The notes under the pieces: model-generated
What the model saw: the letters and a program-made list of their open reading frames with translations, nothing else
Told to the model about the DNA's origin: nothing
The model's database searches: none
Made by a program: the position numbers and the translations under genes
In this document: positions 55,515 through 64,000 of the stretch, in pieces
Layout of the letters: every line of letters starts with the position of its first letter
Numbering within the stretch: position 1 is the first letter of the stretch
Source: Blepharisma japonicum
Taxonomy: Eukaryota; Ciliophora; Heterotrichea; Heterotrichida; Blepharismidae
Direction: 5' to 3'
Length of the DNA: 64,000 nt
Assembly: GCA_949751835.1 (NCBI GenBank)
Contig: CATKHK010000121.1
Location: 1-64,000 of the forward strand

Positions 55515-55939
55515 ATGAATTGAGCATAAAGCTAAATAAGCTATTACTCAACATTAGAAATAATAATTAATCTTAGGTAAAAAGATTTGCTTAGGACAGA
55601 AAAAGTCCTATTGAAGAAACAGTCTTAGAGTTTAGATATAATGCTCCATTTTTTGATTTCGCTGCTCAAAACAAATGATAATAGATATGCAATTTGTTTA
55701 GAGACTACAATCAGGTTGCATATTTTGTTTAATTGATTTAAGCTAAGGTCTTCACATTTTCTACTAAAATATTAATTTAAACTAACCTATATCGACATTT
55801 GAAATATTTTCTAATTTTCTATCATGCTATTCATTAATCCTATTGACTCTTTTTCCTTTAATTTCGATATGATGCAATAGGAAATTTTTATATGATTCAT
55901 TATTTTATTGTTTTTATTTTAATTATTTCGTAATATTAA
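55515..55939. other. Non-coding spacer between convergent genes
   Basis: About 425 bp of AT-rich 3' flanking DNA; no supported feature. Confidence 0.35.
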
Positions 55940-57280
55940 CTACATCGTTTTCTTTTTAATTTGAAAAATATATTTCAAATACAAAATCACGGCTGTAATA
56001 ACTGATGATATTGCGAAAGCTCCATCAAATAAATGATGGAAGCTGAAAAAATCTACCCCGCTTAAAGCATTAGTCATAGCTTCTCTTTTCTTTTCAGGCA
56101 AATTAGCTCTCATCATTATGACAGTTGCCATGAAATAAGCTCCCATAACTTCACTTAGCATTAATAGCAAGGATTCAGAAGAGAGTCCAGAGGAAAGTAA
56201 TTTCCCACATTGATTTACAATAGAAACCAAAATATTGGCAAAGCTTCGGATATTTGTGAAAATTAAAATCCCAATAAATACAAAACTTGAGTGTTCAATA
56301 ACAAAATTCAAAAATGACTCATCAAGACCAAAAATATAGCAAAAAATGTGTAATCCACGGGTAACTGGATCTATTGAATATTTCTTTTGTAAAATAACAT
56401 TATATATTGAAAAAACTACTTTGTAAATCCCATAAATAACAAGAAATTTTGCAAATAATGAATATATTCTCCCTTTAAAAGTTTTTGATAATTTTTCTTT
56501 TTCTCTATTTTCTACTATCTCTGACACTGTCTGCAAATATTGTTGATGAATTGCCTCAGCTGCCTGTAGCTCTGCATCCAAAGCTTCCAGTTTTGGATCT
56601 GAATTAAAAGATCCATTGAAGATACCTACCAAAGATTTGGCTCATCCCACATTTTTCTTTTCTAAAGGTAAAAATAGTCTTTTCTGCTTTATTTTCACAA
56701 GATTCACAATATTTCTCTTGGACAGTCTACAAAACTCTTTTAAGTCAGCTTGAGTAGATGCCACATTAAAAAAATTAAAATAATTGTAAGCACAATTCAC
56801 TGCTCCAAATCCTGATAGACAAGCACTTATCAATACTCCATTAATTCCTAATAATTTTATTTGCTCTATAATAGAATAATGCAGAGACTCTAAATTTTCT
56901 GATGTCCCAATAGTCAAATACCAATAATAGCTTAATTCTCATAAATAAATTATAACAAAAATAATTCACAGCAGCCATTTGAGTCTGAATGGAAAGACAA
57001 AAGAATAAATAAAATAGATTGGGACAATATAAAGCATCAAAGTACTAAAACAGCCAAAAATTATTTTTCAAATCCCAGGATTCACTTCAATCGACGTCAG
57101 CTCCAATAGGAAAAGTTCTAAAAGAGCTCCAGATGCAGCAAAAGTAGCGCTGAAGAGAAGTTCGACAAAGGGATTTTGTATTTCGAAGTTGTGTAAAAGT
57201 CAAAAATGAACAAACATGTAAGCAAGCCCTAATAATAAAAGTCAAGATAATGAGATAATAATCCATGTTCCTGTTTCCAT
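55940..57280 (-). CDS. GPR89/GTG-type Golgi pH regulator
   Basis: A 446-residue polytopic membrane protein of the GPR89/GTG family, an anion-channel-like protein that sets Golgi acidity (animals) and is linked to abscisic acid signalling in plants. The C-terminal part is diagnostic: SIDPVTRGLHIFCYIFGLDE, then SFVFIGILIFTNIRSFANIL, LMLSEVMGAYFMATVIMMRA and FFSFHHLFDGAFAISS. The central coiled segment (ELQAAEAIHQQYLQ) is also typical. TGA codons supply Trp at 57242, 57200, 57089 and elsewhere, restoring the N-terminal spans. The start at 57280 gives METGTWIIIS. Length is normal for the family. Confidence 0.92.
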
Positions 57281-57385
57281 TTTAAATCTAATTAAACTCT
57301 GATTTTTAGATTTTTCATGTAAAAGAAATAACTGCACTTAAAGTCTAATGATCTTCTATAACTTAAGTTGATTATTTTAGCTAGA

Positions 57386-57718
57386 TTAAGCTAAGAATCC
57401 TAAAGTCAGCCAACTTGCCATCATCAGGACCCCTCCCCAAGGCATCGCAAAGTTAAATTTCGAGTCTTCAGTCTTCGCATAATAATAAAGTGGCAAGCAA
57501 AACAAGCTTACCCCAGCTGCTGAAAGTGCTCCAGGAATGTGCTTATTTTTTTTATTCCCCACAAAGAGGAGTGGAATGCTTCCGAATTGTTGGTATCTCA
57601 CCGCCTTATCCCATTTCTTTTTTTGCTCATAGTTCATACCTCCATGATACCCATAAGTTGCCGTTACCAGTGAGGCGCACATTGATGTACAGCCCAGTGC
57701 GAAATATAATTCCGTCAT
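57386..57718 (-). CDS. TMEM256/DUF423 family membrane protein
   Basis: A 110-residue small membrane protein with four hydrophobic segments. Family-like features are ALGCTSMCASLVTATYGYHG at the start, KKKWDKAVRYQQFGSIPLL in the middle, and FNFAMPWGGVLMMASWLTLG at the end, matching the DUF423/TMEM256 pattern (YQ motif in a tail-like loop, PxGG before the last span). The biochemical role is unknown in the family. Its ATG lies 8 bp from the divergent ATG of acyl-CoA oxidase. Confidence 0.85.
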   Translation of the reverse strand: MTELYFALGCTSMCASLVTATYGYHGGMNYEQKKKWDKAVRYQQFGSIPLLFVGNKKNKHIPGALSAAGVSLFCLPLYYYAKTEDSKFNFAMPWGGVLMMASWLTLGFLA

Positions 57719-57726
57719 ATTTTTAT

Positions 57727-59691
57727 ATGGAAAATTTCGCCCAAGAGCGTAAAGGGATTGATTTCAGCGTAAAAGACCTCACAAACCTGATATATGGTCC
57801 TCATATACCAAAAATCATAGAAAGGTGGAATATTCTGGCAAATGATCCAGTCACCAAGAACACACCTGAGCTTTATTGGCTTTCAAGGAAACAATCATTA
57901 AATAAAGCCTACCAAAAAGTGAAATTTGTACTGGATAAGTGAAAGGTTTATGATGAAAAACATGAAGAAATCATATGGGACATGTTTAAACATATAGGCC
58001 CTACTCCATTTGATACCCATTTTACGATGTTTAGACTAGCAATCCAAGCATTAGGAAGTCCTAAGCAGCGCTACAAATGGCTGAAATTAATTAAAGAAAA
58101 TAAAGTCATAGGGTGTTATGCACAAACTGAAATAGGGCATGGGTCTGATGTGAGAAATATAGAAACGACTGCTGTTTATGATAAATCGACACAAGAGTTT
58201 ATAATAAACTCGCCTACAGTATCAGCGTCAAAGTTTTGGATTGGATCCTTAGGACTAACAGCGAACCATTGTGTGGTTTTTGCTAAGCTGATTAGTGATG
58301 GGAATAATTATGGAGTCCATCCTTTTATAGTCCAAATAAGGTCAATGGAATCGCATCACCCATTAAAAGGCATCACTTTAGGCGATATTGGGCCAAAATT
58401 AGGCTGGGGAAGAGTAGACAATGGATTCCTTCAGCTTCATTCTGTAAGAGTACCTATGGAAAATTTACTATCAAAATATGGTAGAATTAGAAGGGATGGG
58501 ACTTATTATTCCCCGCCATTTGCAAATATGAGGTTTTTTGTTATGATGGAAATAAGATGTGGGATTATAAGAGACTGCTCAAGACATCTAGCCAAAGCAC
58601 TCATAATAGCTGCAAGATATTGTTTTAATAGCACAGAAAATTTAGATTCAGATGGCAAGCCTATGAAAATAATTGACTATCAAGGCTATCAATATTCTTT
58701 AATTCCTGCAATAGCAAATTGCTATGCAATTTATTTGACAAGTCATAAGGTAAAACAAATGAATATTAATATGCTGTTAAAGCTCAGAGCTGGAGATCTA
58801 AGCTACGTCAAAGAAATGCATAGCATAGCATCTGGGCTGAAATCATTATTTACTTCACAGACACTAAAAGATATAGAAAAATGCAGAGAAGCTTTAGGAA
58901 TGCATGGATATTCATTACTATCAGGCCTCCCTACAATTTACCTAGACTTTTCTCCATCAGTTACTTATGAAGGCGACAATACAGTTTTAATGCTTCAATG
59001 TGCTTCCTTCTTATTAAAAGCTATAAAAGGCTTAAAGGCAGGTCAAAAACTGCGTGATTCTTTGCAGTATTTAAATTACATAGATATTTATATGAAACAT
59101 ACCTGCAAAGTAAAATCATTAAGAGACCTTGCCAATGTGTTATCATTTGAAGAATTTTTGAGGGTCAGATCTTGCTACGTCGCAAAAAGGACTTCAGAAA
59201 GATTTGCTAGAGAAATGGACGAAGGGTTCCCATTTATTGAAATTTTCTATGAAAGAGCTCAATCAGACCTAATTGAGATGGCTAAGGCTCATTTAGTGCT
59301 TTTTGTGTTTTTGCAGTTTAAAGATGCAGCGATGACCCAGAAAGGAAAAACTAAAAAAGTATTACTGAAATTATGCGAGCTGTATGCTGCTATTTATATT
59401 AAAGAAGGAATTGCTGAATATTATGAGTGCGGGTTTTTTACTAATGGGAAACCTGAAGAAATTTTAGATGAAAAAATAGAAGTCCTGCTGAGTGAGCTGA
59501 GATATGCAGTAATTGGACTAACTGATGCATTTGGATATACAGATAATGCGCTTAACTCAGCATTTGTAGGAGACAAAGATGGCTTAGAGACCTTACAAGA
59601 CTGGGCTGAAAAATCTACTTTTAACACAGAAAAGGCTTTAAAGAATTTCAAATCACTGGTGCATCCTAACTTTATTGAGCCAAAATTATAG
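57727..59691 (+). CDS. Acyl-CoA oxidase
   Basis: A 654-residue FAD enzyme of peroxisomal fatty-acid beta-oxidation, oxidising acyl-CoA to enoyl-CoA with H2O2 release. Motifs: GCYAQTEIGHGSDVRNIET (FAD and substrate), FWIGSLGLTANHCVVFA, GPKLGWGRVDNGFLQLHSVR, the catalytic glutamate region SVTYEGDNTVLMLQ, and the C-terminal oxidase-specific helices. The last three residues are Pro-Lys-Leu, similar to the SKL peroxisome signal. TGA at 57940-57942 is Trp. The start at 57727 (MENFAQERKG) is preferred over the frame extending into the divergent gene. Confidence 0.95.
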
Positions 59692-59705
59692 TTAAATCAT
59701 TACAA

Positions 59706-60185
59706 TTAAATTCTTTTTGAGGTTTCTTCTTCAAGTGCTTTTTGTTTTTTCTTTTTAATTAGTTGAGAACGCTGGTTAAAGGTTTCTGCAATTAAATTTG
59801 ACGTAGATGCTGCTGTATTTGGCTTTTTCTCTTCTTGATCCTTTATTTCCCCTCTTAAGCCGAATTTATTAAAAGGATCTTCTGTGAGATTGGGAAAGGC
59901 TTCTTTTATGAGTGGCTTCGTTTCTAATAAATTCCATTTGACTTCATTGCTGAATGCAAAAGCCTGCTGGCCGACTTGTCGCATTTTTCTAATGACTTCA
60001 ATACTTTCGTTGGATTTTGGAGTCATATGCTTGATAACGATACGCAAATAGTTGTAGCCCATACCTATGGATCTTCCTGTTTGGCGAGTTATTTGGGGAA
60101 GTTTGTTGCCTTGTCTAAATGTGATGTAGGTGGAAAATGAGACTAATGGGACAAATACACAAAGAAAACCTGAGATTAATCCCAT
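59706..60185 (-). CDS. Single-span protein, possibly TatB-like
   Basis: A 159-residue protein with an N-terminal membrane span (GLISGFLCVFVPLVSFSTYI), a turn with RQGNKLPQITRQTGRSIGMG (an LP-x2-x-R-x2-G pattern like the amphipathic helix of TatA/TatB), then a helical region and a charged disordered tail (EEKKPNTAAS ... KKKKQKALEEE). Mitochondrial TatB-like proteins of plants have this layout, but the match is weak. Its stop lies 14 bp from the stop of acyl-CoA oxidase. Confidence 0.62.
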   Translation of the reverse strand: MGLISGFLCVFVPLVSFSTYITFRQGNKLPQITRQTGRSIGMGYNYLRIVIKHMTPKSNESIEVIRKMRQVGQQAFAFSNEVKWNLLETKPLIKEAFPNLTEDPFNKFGLRGEIKDQEEKKPNTAASTSNLIAETFNQRSQLIKKKKQKALEEETSKRI

Positions 60186-60252
60186 TAATATAAAGTATTT
60201 AGAATTTATTTTTAATGTGATGTTAATATTAATTTAAAATCTTGATGGGATT

Positions 60253-60435
60253 CTATATATTTTTTCCAAAGTTGTCCATTGTTTTTTGAATATGTTTATA
60301 ATAACTCGGTTCAATATTGTGCTCTTTATAAAAATTGCTTTTCCCTGTAAGCAATAATAATAAAGCCCCTGCGGATTCTGCTAAACTTGGAAAAAGAGCA
60401 GGACCGTTTCCATATTCCTCTGTAATCTTATGCAT
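60253..60435 (-). CDS. Small protein, hypothetical (60 aa)
   Basis: A 60-residue frame with an ATG at 60435. It contains ALFPSLAESAGALLLLLTGK, a short hydrophobic stretch with small residues, and a charged C-terminal helix (YYKHIQKTMDNFG). Composition looks like protein rather than noise. No relative is recognised, and it may be part of a larger gene. Confidence 0.4.
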   Translation of the reverse strand: MHKITEEYGNGPALFPSLAESAGALLLLLTGKSNFYKEHNIEPSYYKHIQKTMDNFGKNI

Positions 60436-60476
60436 AATTAAATGCCTCGAATCTACAATAATTGAATGACTTATTT

Positions 60477-60665
60477 TTATAGCAGCTCTTTTGCATGCTT
60501 TGGGTTGGATCTAAATAATTCTTCAAATTTTTCTAGTCTTGTTTGTAACTCTTCTTTTAATTCTATTGGTAAAGAGTAATCCAATATTTTCCCTGATCTC
60601 AATTTCATTTTTCTTAAATTTAAGTATTGAGCATAGCAGGCAGAAGGAAATAAATTTAATTTCAA
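60477..60665 (-). CDS. Small protein, doubtful start
   Basis: A frame of 62 codons ending LRSGKILDYSLPIELKEELQ ... PKHAKELL. The 5' edge has no ATG (the first codon is TTG); an internal ATG at 60608 would give 43 residues. The upstream part (LFPSACYAQYLNLRKM) has protein-like composition, so an upstream exon joined by a very short intron is possible, but none could be placed. It is divergent from the glucosyltransferase gene. Confidence 0.35.
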   Translation of the reverse strand: MKLNLFPSACYAQYLNLRKMKLRSGKILDYSLPIELKEELQTRLEKFEELFRSNPKHAKELL

Positions 60666-60775
60666 AAGCTTTTTATCTTATGCTTGTATTTTGTATTCAA
60701 TCTGCTAAAAACAAGAATTATAAAGGTAGGATTTTTGAGCTTTTATTCTATTCCATCTTTTTAATAATTATTGCT

Positions 60776-63700
60776 ATGTGATTCTTACTAATAATAGCCC
60801 TAGGGAGTGCACAAATAAAAATTGAAGTTACAACAAATTGGAAAGGACCAAGCCAGAGAACATTAATACAAGAATTGAGGTAAAATATCATAAAGCGAAT
60901 ACTTTGCAGAAATCGGGAAATTTTGATATTTTATTGATAAAATTGAAGAAATAGAAGATAAGCTTAATTTGGATTCTGTAATAAGCAAAATATCAAGAAG
61001 TGAGGTTGAGAAAAAGCTAATAAATTATTCATTGAGCAATAGAGAATTTTCAGCCAGAATGGAGTTTTATTCCAAATTGGAAGAAAAAGACAGAGTAGTG
61101 TTAAAGGAAAATTGCCAAGATTTTTATATTATTAACTCTGAAGCTTCATGCATATTAGATAGAAACCTCTTTGCTACACATGAAATTGATAGCTATCAAT
61201 TCGACCATGCAATATTTAAAGGTAAAAATTCAGTTATTGCTTATCTGGATATTACTAATATACATTTTCCTGAGATTTCTTTGAATATCAAAGATTTTTG
61301 TATCAAAAATAACGCGACCTATATACTAAGGCATCGAGATACAAGAATAAATAAAGCTGACTATTTAGGAGGCTATGGGGTTGAGCTGCAATTAAAAAAT
61401 CACTATGAAAGTCAATTGATAGCCAAAGATAATGGTAAATATTAATCAGATTTTAAATTTAAAACCCTGAAAAGATTGGTATCCATGCTACCTAATTGGA
61501 AAGATATCTCAAAAATACTAGAAAATTTCCCTGAACATATATTAAATCTAAATTCAACTGAGTTTTCAGAATCATTCAAAAACGAATCACTTTCAGTAAC
61601 AGGGCTGAATTCCAAGGTAAATATTATGCAGTTTAAAGATGAAGGAGTGATCCTAATAAACAATTACTATGTGCCAGCGGATTTTTTTAGTATTTTATCA
61701 GTCCTCAGAGCGGAATATAATGCTATTGAAGAGCTCAAAAAAATAGGAATCCCTCATAAAACAGCACTGATAATGCTAGATCATTTCAATTTAAGAGTAC
61801 ACAAAGACATTTCAGTAAGTAAATACTTGAAAACTGGCCCTAGCACAGGAAGGGTCTACATAAATAATTTAGAAAAAGACTTAAAGTATTCTGAATGGCA
61901 GAAAAACATGTCTGATTTTTTAACAACTTATGAAGTTGACCTAGCAAAGGTTGCAAAAAATTTTTATAATTTAATAGCTGTTGTCGATTTAGATAAAGAA
62001 ATCAGCTGAAAGGCAATAAAAGCAGTTATACACTTATATACAAATAATTACCCTGTTAGATTTGGATTTGTGTTTCTTGGAAACCCTGATTTAGCTTTGG
62101 TTATGAATCAAGCATGCAAATGCTTGGAAAGCAATGAGACTTCTATTATTGAATTTTTTGGATTATTAGAGTATAATATGACAGCATTAGAAATTCATTC
62201 AATAGGAAAAAGCTATTGCGAAACTGCTGAATTTGAAGGAATAATAAACTCCAAGAAGAAATTACCTACCATAATTTGCGATAATTTTAGACTGTGTGGG
62301 CCTGTTCATTTAATTTTAAATGGCCGCGTTCTTGAGATAAATCTTGATAAACATTTTGATAAATCCCTTATTGTGGAACTAAGAAGAGAAAAGAAAAATA
62401 TAATGACTGCTAAGGTAAAAGGAATCTTGAAACCTCCTCTGACCGGCTATTTTGAAAATTTAATAAATGAATTCCCAATTGTAAGAAACCATTTAAATTT
62501 CCTTGATGGGATTCTTGGTGAAGAAATTTATCATGGTATAACCAAATTTGGGTATAACTTTGATTTTAATGGTCATCCAAAATTAATGACTTATACTGTG
62601 ATTGCAGGAATAAATGACCAAACTTTAATATTGCACACTATTAAATTATTCAAAGAGGCTTCTTACTTAAAAATCAGAATAAGATACATTTTTAACTCAA
62701 AAGAATTGGATGATGAATGATATAAACTTTTGTGTTATATAAAGTCAATTCATGAAAATAATAAAAAGTTAAATTATACTGGGAGCGATATAGATTTTGA
62801 TAAATTTCAATGTGAATACTCTCTTGAGTATATTAAAGCCTGCTTTATGAAAGACACAATCGAGTTTATATCAGGAATATTAGTTAATGGAAAAATGATA
62901 CCCACAAAGGAAATACATTCTTATTCAGATTTGAAAAATATATATGATTTAGAAATTGAAAGGTCTGATTTGAACAATATCCAAAAACATCTTCAAACTT
63001 CTATAAAAGAAAATAAGCTGGATAACACAATGGAAAAAGCTTCATATATTCTTCTTCGGCAATTATCCCATATTCCTTATTTTGCTTCATATGCTTCATA
63101 TCATATTGTATCTTCAAAGAATTTTACCAAAAGAATTATAAATACAAAGAATATCTATTTCAACATTAATTTATTGATCAATCCTTTAAACGAAAAGGGA
63201 AGATATCTATCATCTTTGTGCAATTTTCTGTTAGATATTGGCTCAACTTTGAGCGTCACTTTAATTGCTTCAAGTTCCTCACATTCGACTGATAAGATCC
63301 AAAAATTTAATATTAAAAAAGACCTGAATCAAGAGTTTTCGGTGAACAAAAAAATTCATAAATCAGCTTCAGTGAGTTTGAATACACCAGAATCATGAGT
63401 TTTGAACTTTAATACGCCGCTTTATCTAGATGATTTGCAATTAAATAAAACATCAATACTTAGATTTTCATTAAAACAGATTCTGATTACAGGAAGTTCG
63501 AAAGCAATTCAAAACAATTTCGAAATTAAAATGCAGAGCGCCATAGAAATAAATCTATTTGAACCTGATAAGATTATTTCAAACACATTTATTATGAAGA
63601 ATCTTGGCTATTTTCAGTTTTATGCTCATCCTGGAATTTTTAATATTTCACTTAGCGATAATAGCAAAGATGAATGAAAATTGCCAAATTTGGCGCCAGT

Positions 63701-64000
63701 TATTGTAAAAGATTTTAATCAAAAGCCTATTACCTTCAATTTATATAAAATTCCTCCAAAAAACATAACAGCTGAGCATAAAACTAATTTGATAAAAAAT
63801 GACGATCAAGTCATTAACATTTTTTCTATTGCAGAAGGCAAAACATATGAGAGACTTCTGGAAATAATGATCCTTTCAGTCATGAATCACACTAAATCAA
63901 AAATCAAATTTTGGCTTTATGGTGATTTTCTCTCTATCAACTTCAAGAAATCAATAGAAATTCTGTCTGAAAAGCTGACATTCCAATACGAATTTGTTTC
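60776..64000 (+). CDS. UGGT: UDP-glucose:glycoprotein glucosyltransferase, 3' end beyond the window
   Basis: ER folding sensor that re-glucosylates misfolded N-glycoproteins. Signal peptide MWFLLIIALGSA (the Trp is TGA 60779-60781), then VTTNWKGPSQRTLIQELSEY and FAEIGKFWYFIDKIE, matching the family N-terminus. Thioredoxin-like domains follow (residues ~40-900). At the right edge the catalytic glycosyltransferase domain begins with INIFSIAEGKTYERLLEIMI and NHTKSKIKFWLYGDFLS, the strongest diagnostic. Two introns, 60880-60895 (16 nt) and 61435-61449 (15 nt), are required. The DxD motif lies outside the window. Very sure. Confidence 0.94.
60880..60895 (+). other. 16-nt intron
   Basis: GTAAAATATCATAAAG. 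Removal joins TLIQEL to SEYFAEIGKFW and brings the signal-peptide exon into the frame of the rest of UGGT. Confidence 0.9.
61435..61449 (+). other. 15-nt intron
   Basis: GTAAATATTAATCAG. It removes an in-frame TAA and completes a split aspartate codon (g|at) in KDNDFKFKTLK. Confidence 0.9.

Noticed and set aside
57490-57726. N-terminal extension of acyl-CoA oxidase
   Set aside because: The extra 79 codons lie wholly antisense to the TMEM256-like gene, and the family start fits MENFAQERKG at 57727.
60436-60500. A short intron joining the two small minus-strand frames at 60253 and 60477
   Set aside because: The only GT...AG pair is 18 nt long and lies after an in-frame TAA, so joining does not give one frame.
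1-64000. CRISPR arrays, bacterial operons, integrated virus genomes
   Set aside because: No regularly spaced repeats, no bacterial gene order or ribosome binding sites, and no capsid, envelope or retroviral-type proteins were recognised.

Overview
The window looks like nuclear DNA of a heterotrich ciliate, most probably Blepharisma. Three things read from the sequence support this. First, in-frame TGA has to be tryptophan: the polo-like kinase at the left edge needs TGA at two polo-box positions that are Trp in the family, and the same holds in almost every other long gene, while TAA and TAG end genes. Second, six introns of only 15 or 16 nt (GT...AG) can be placed exactly, because each removes an in-frame stop or restores a frame. 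Third, the DNA is AT-rich and genes are packed tightly (divergent ATGs 8 to 9 bp apart, convergent stops 1 to 29 bp apart). Blepharisma is known for UGA=Trp and 15-16 nt introns; Stentor shares the introns but uses the standard code.

Layout. 1-8.0 kb: a polo-like kinase gene (3' part outside the window), two tandem hotdog thioesterase genes created by a duplication that also carried the 5' end of the kinase (now a pseudogene), a small membrane protein, a RAP-domain protein, and two cytoskeletal or ciliary-looking proteins. 8.3-11.9 kb: a centrin-like protein and a family of secreted or membrane Tim44-domain proteins (two intact genes, two decayed copies). 11.9-24.6 kb: aspartate aminotransferase, a Cdc20-like APC/C activator, a LITAF-domain protein, a three-intron gene of unknown role with cysteine clusters, an 1851-residue disordered repeat protein with coiled-coil ends, a Dpy-30/RIIa-type protein and two small basic proteins.

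24.6-30.1 kb is gene-poor. It holds a decayed LINE fragment, profilin, a small secreted protein with an Sm/LSm-like pattern, a copy of that gene carrying one in-frame stop, and a possible nuclease-transposase remnant. 30.1-45.8 kb is a tandem array of four intact ~1165-residue receptor genes, each with a signal peptide, two periplasmic-binding-type (Venus-flytrap) domains and about eight membrane spans. Two scraps of a fifth copy lie beyond it.

46.3-54.6 kb carries a second array on the opposite strand: a seven-span membrane protein in four intact copies and one decayed copy, with a coiled-coil type I membrane protein next to the first two. The 5' part of this array sits between the two scraps of the fifth receptor. 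55.0-64.0 kb returns to housekeeping genes: a mitochondrial membrane protein, GPR89/Golgi pH regulator, a TMEM256/DUF423 protein, acyl-CoA oxidase, a possible TatB-like protein, two doubtful small frames and the N-terminal two thirds of UDP-glucose:glycoprotein glucosyltransferase.

The housekeeping genes do not form one pathway. The distinctive content is the two lineage-specific membrane-protein arrays, which lie side by side, are still duplicating and decaying, and look like a sensory or mating-type surface repertoire (inference).
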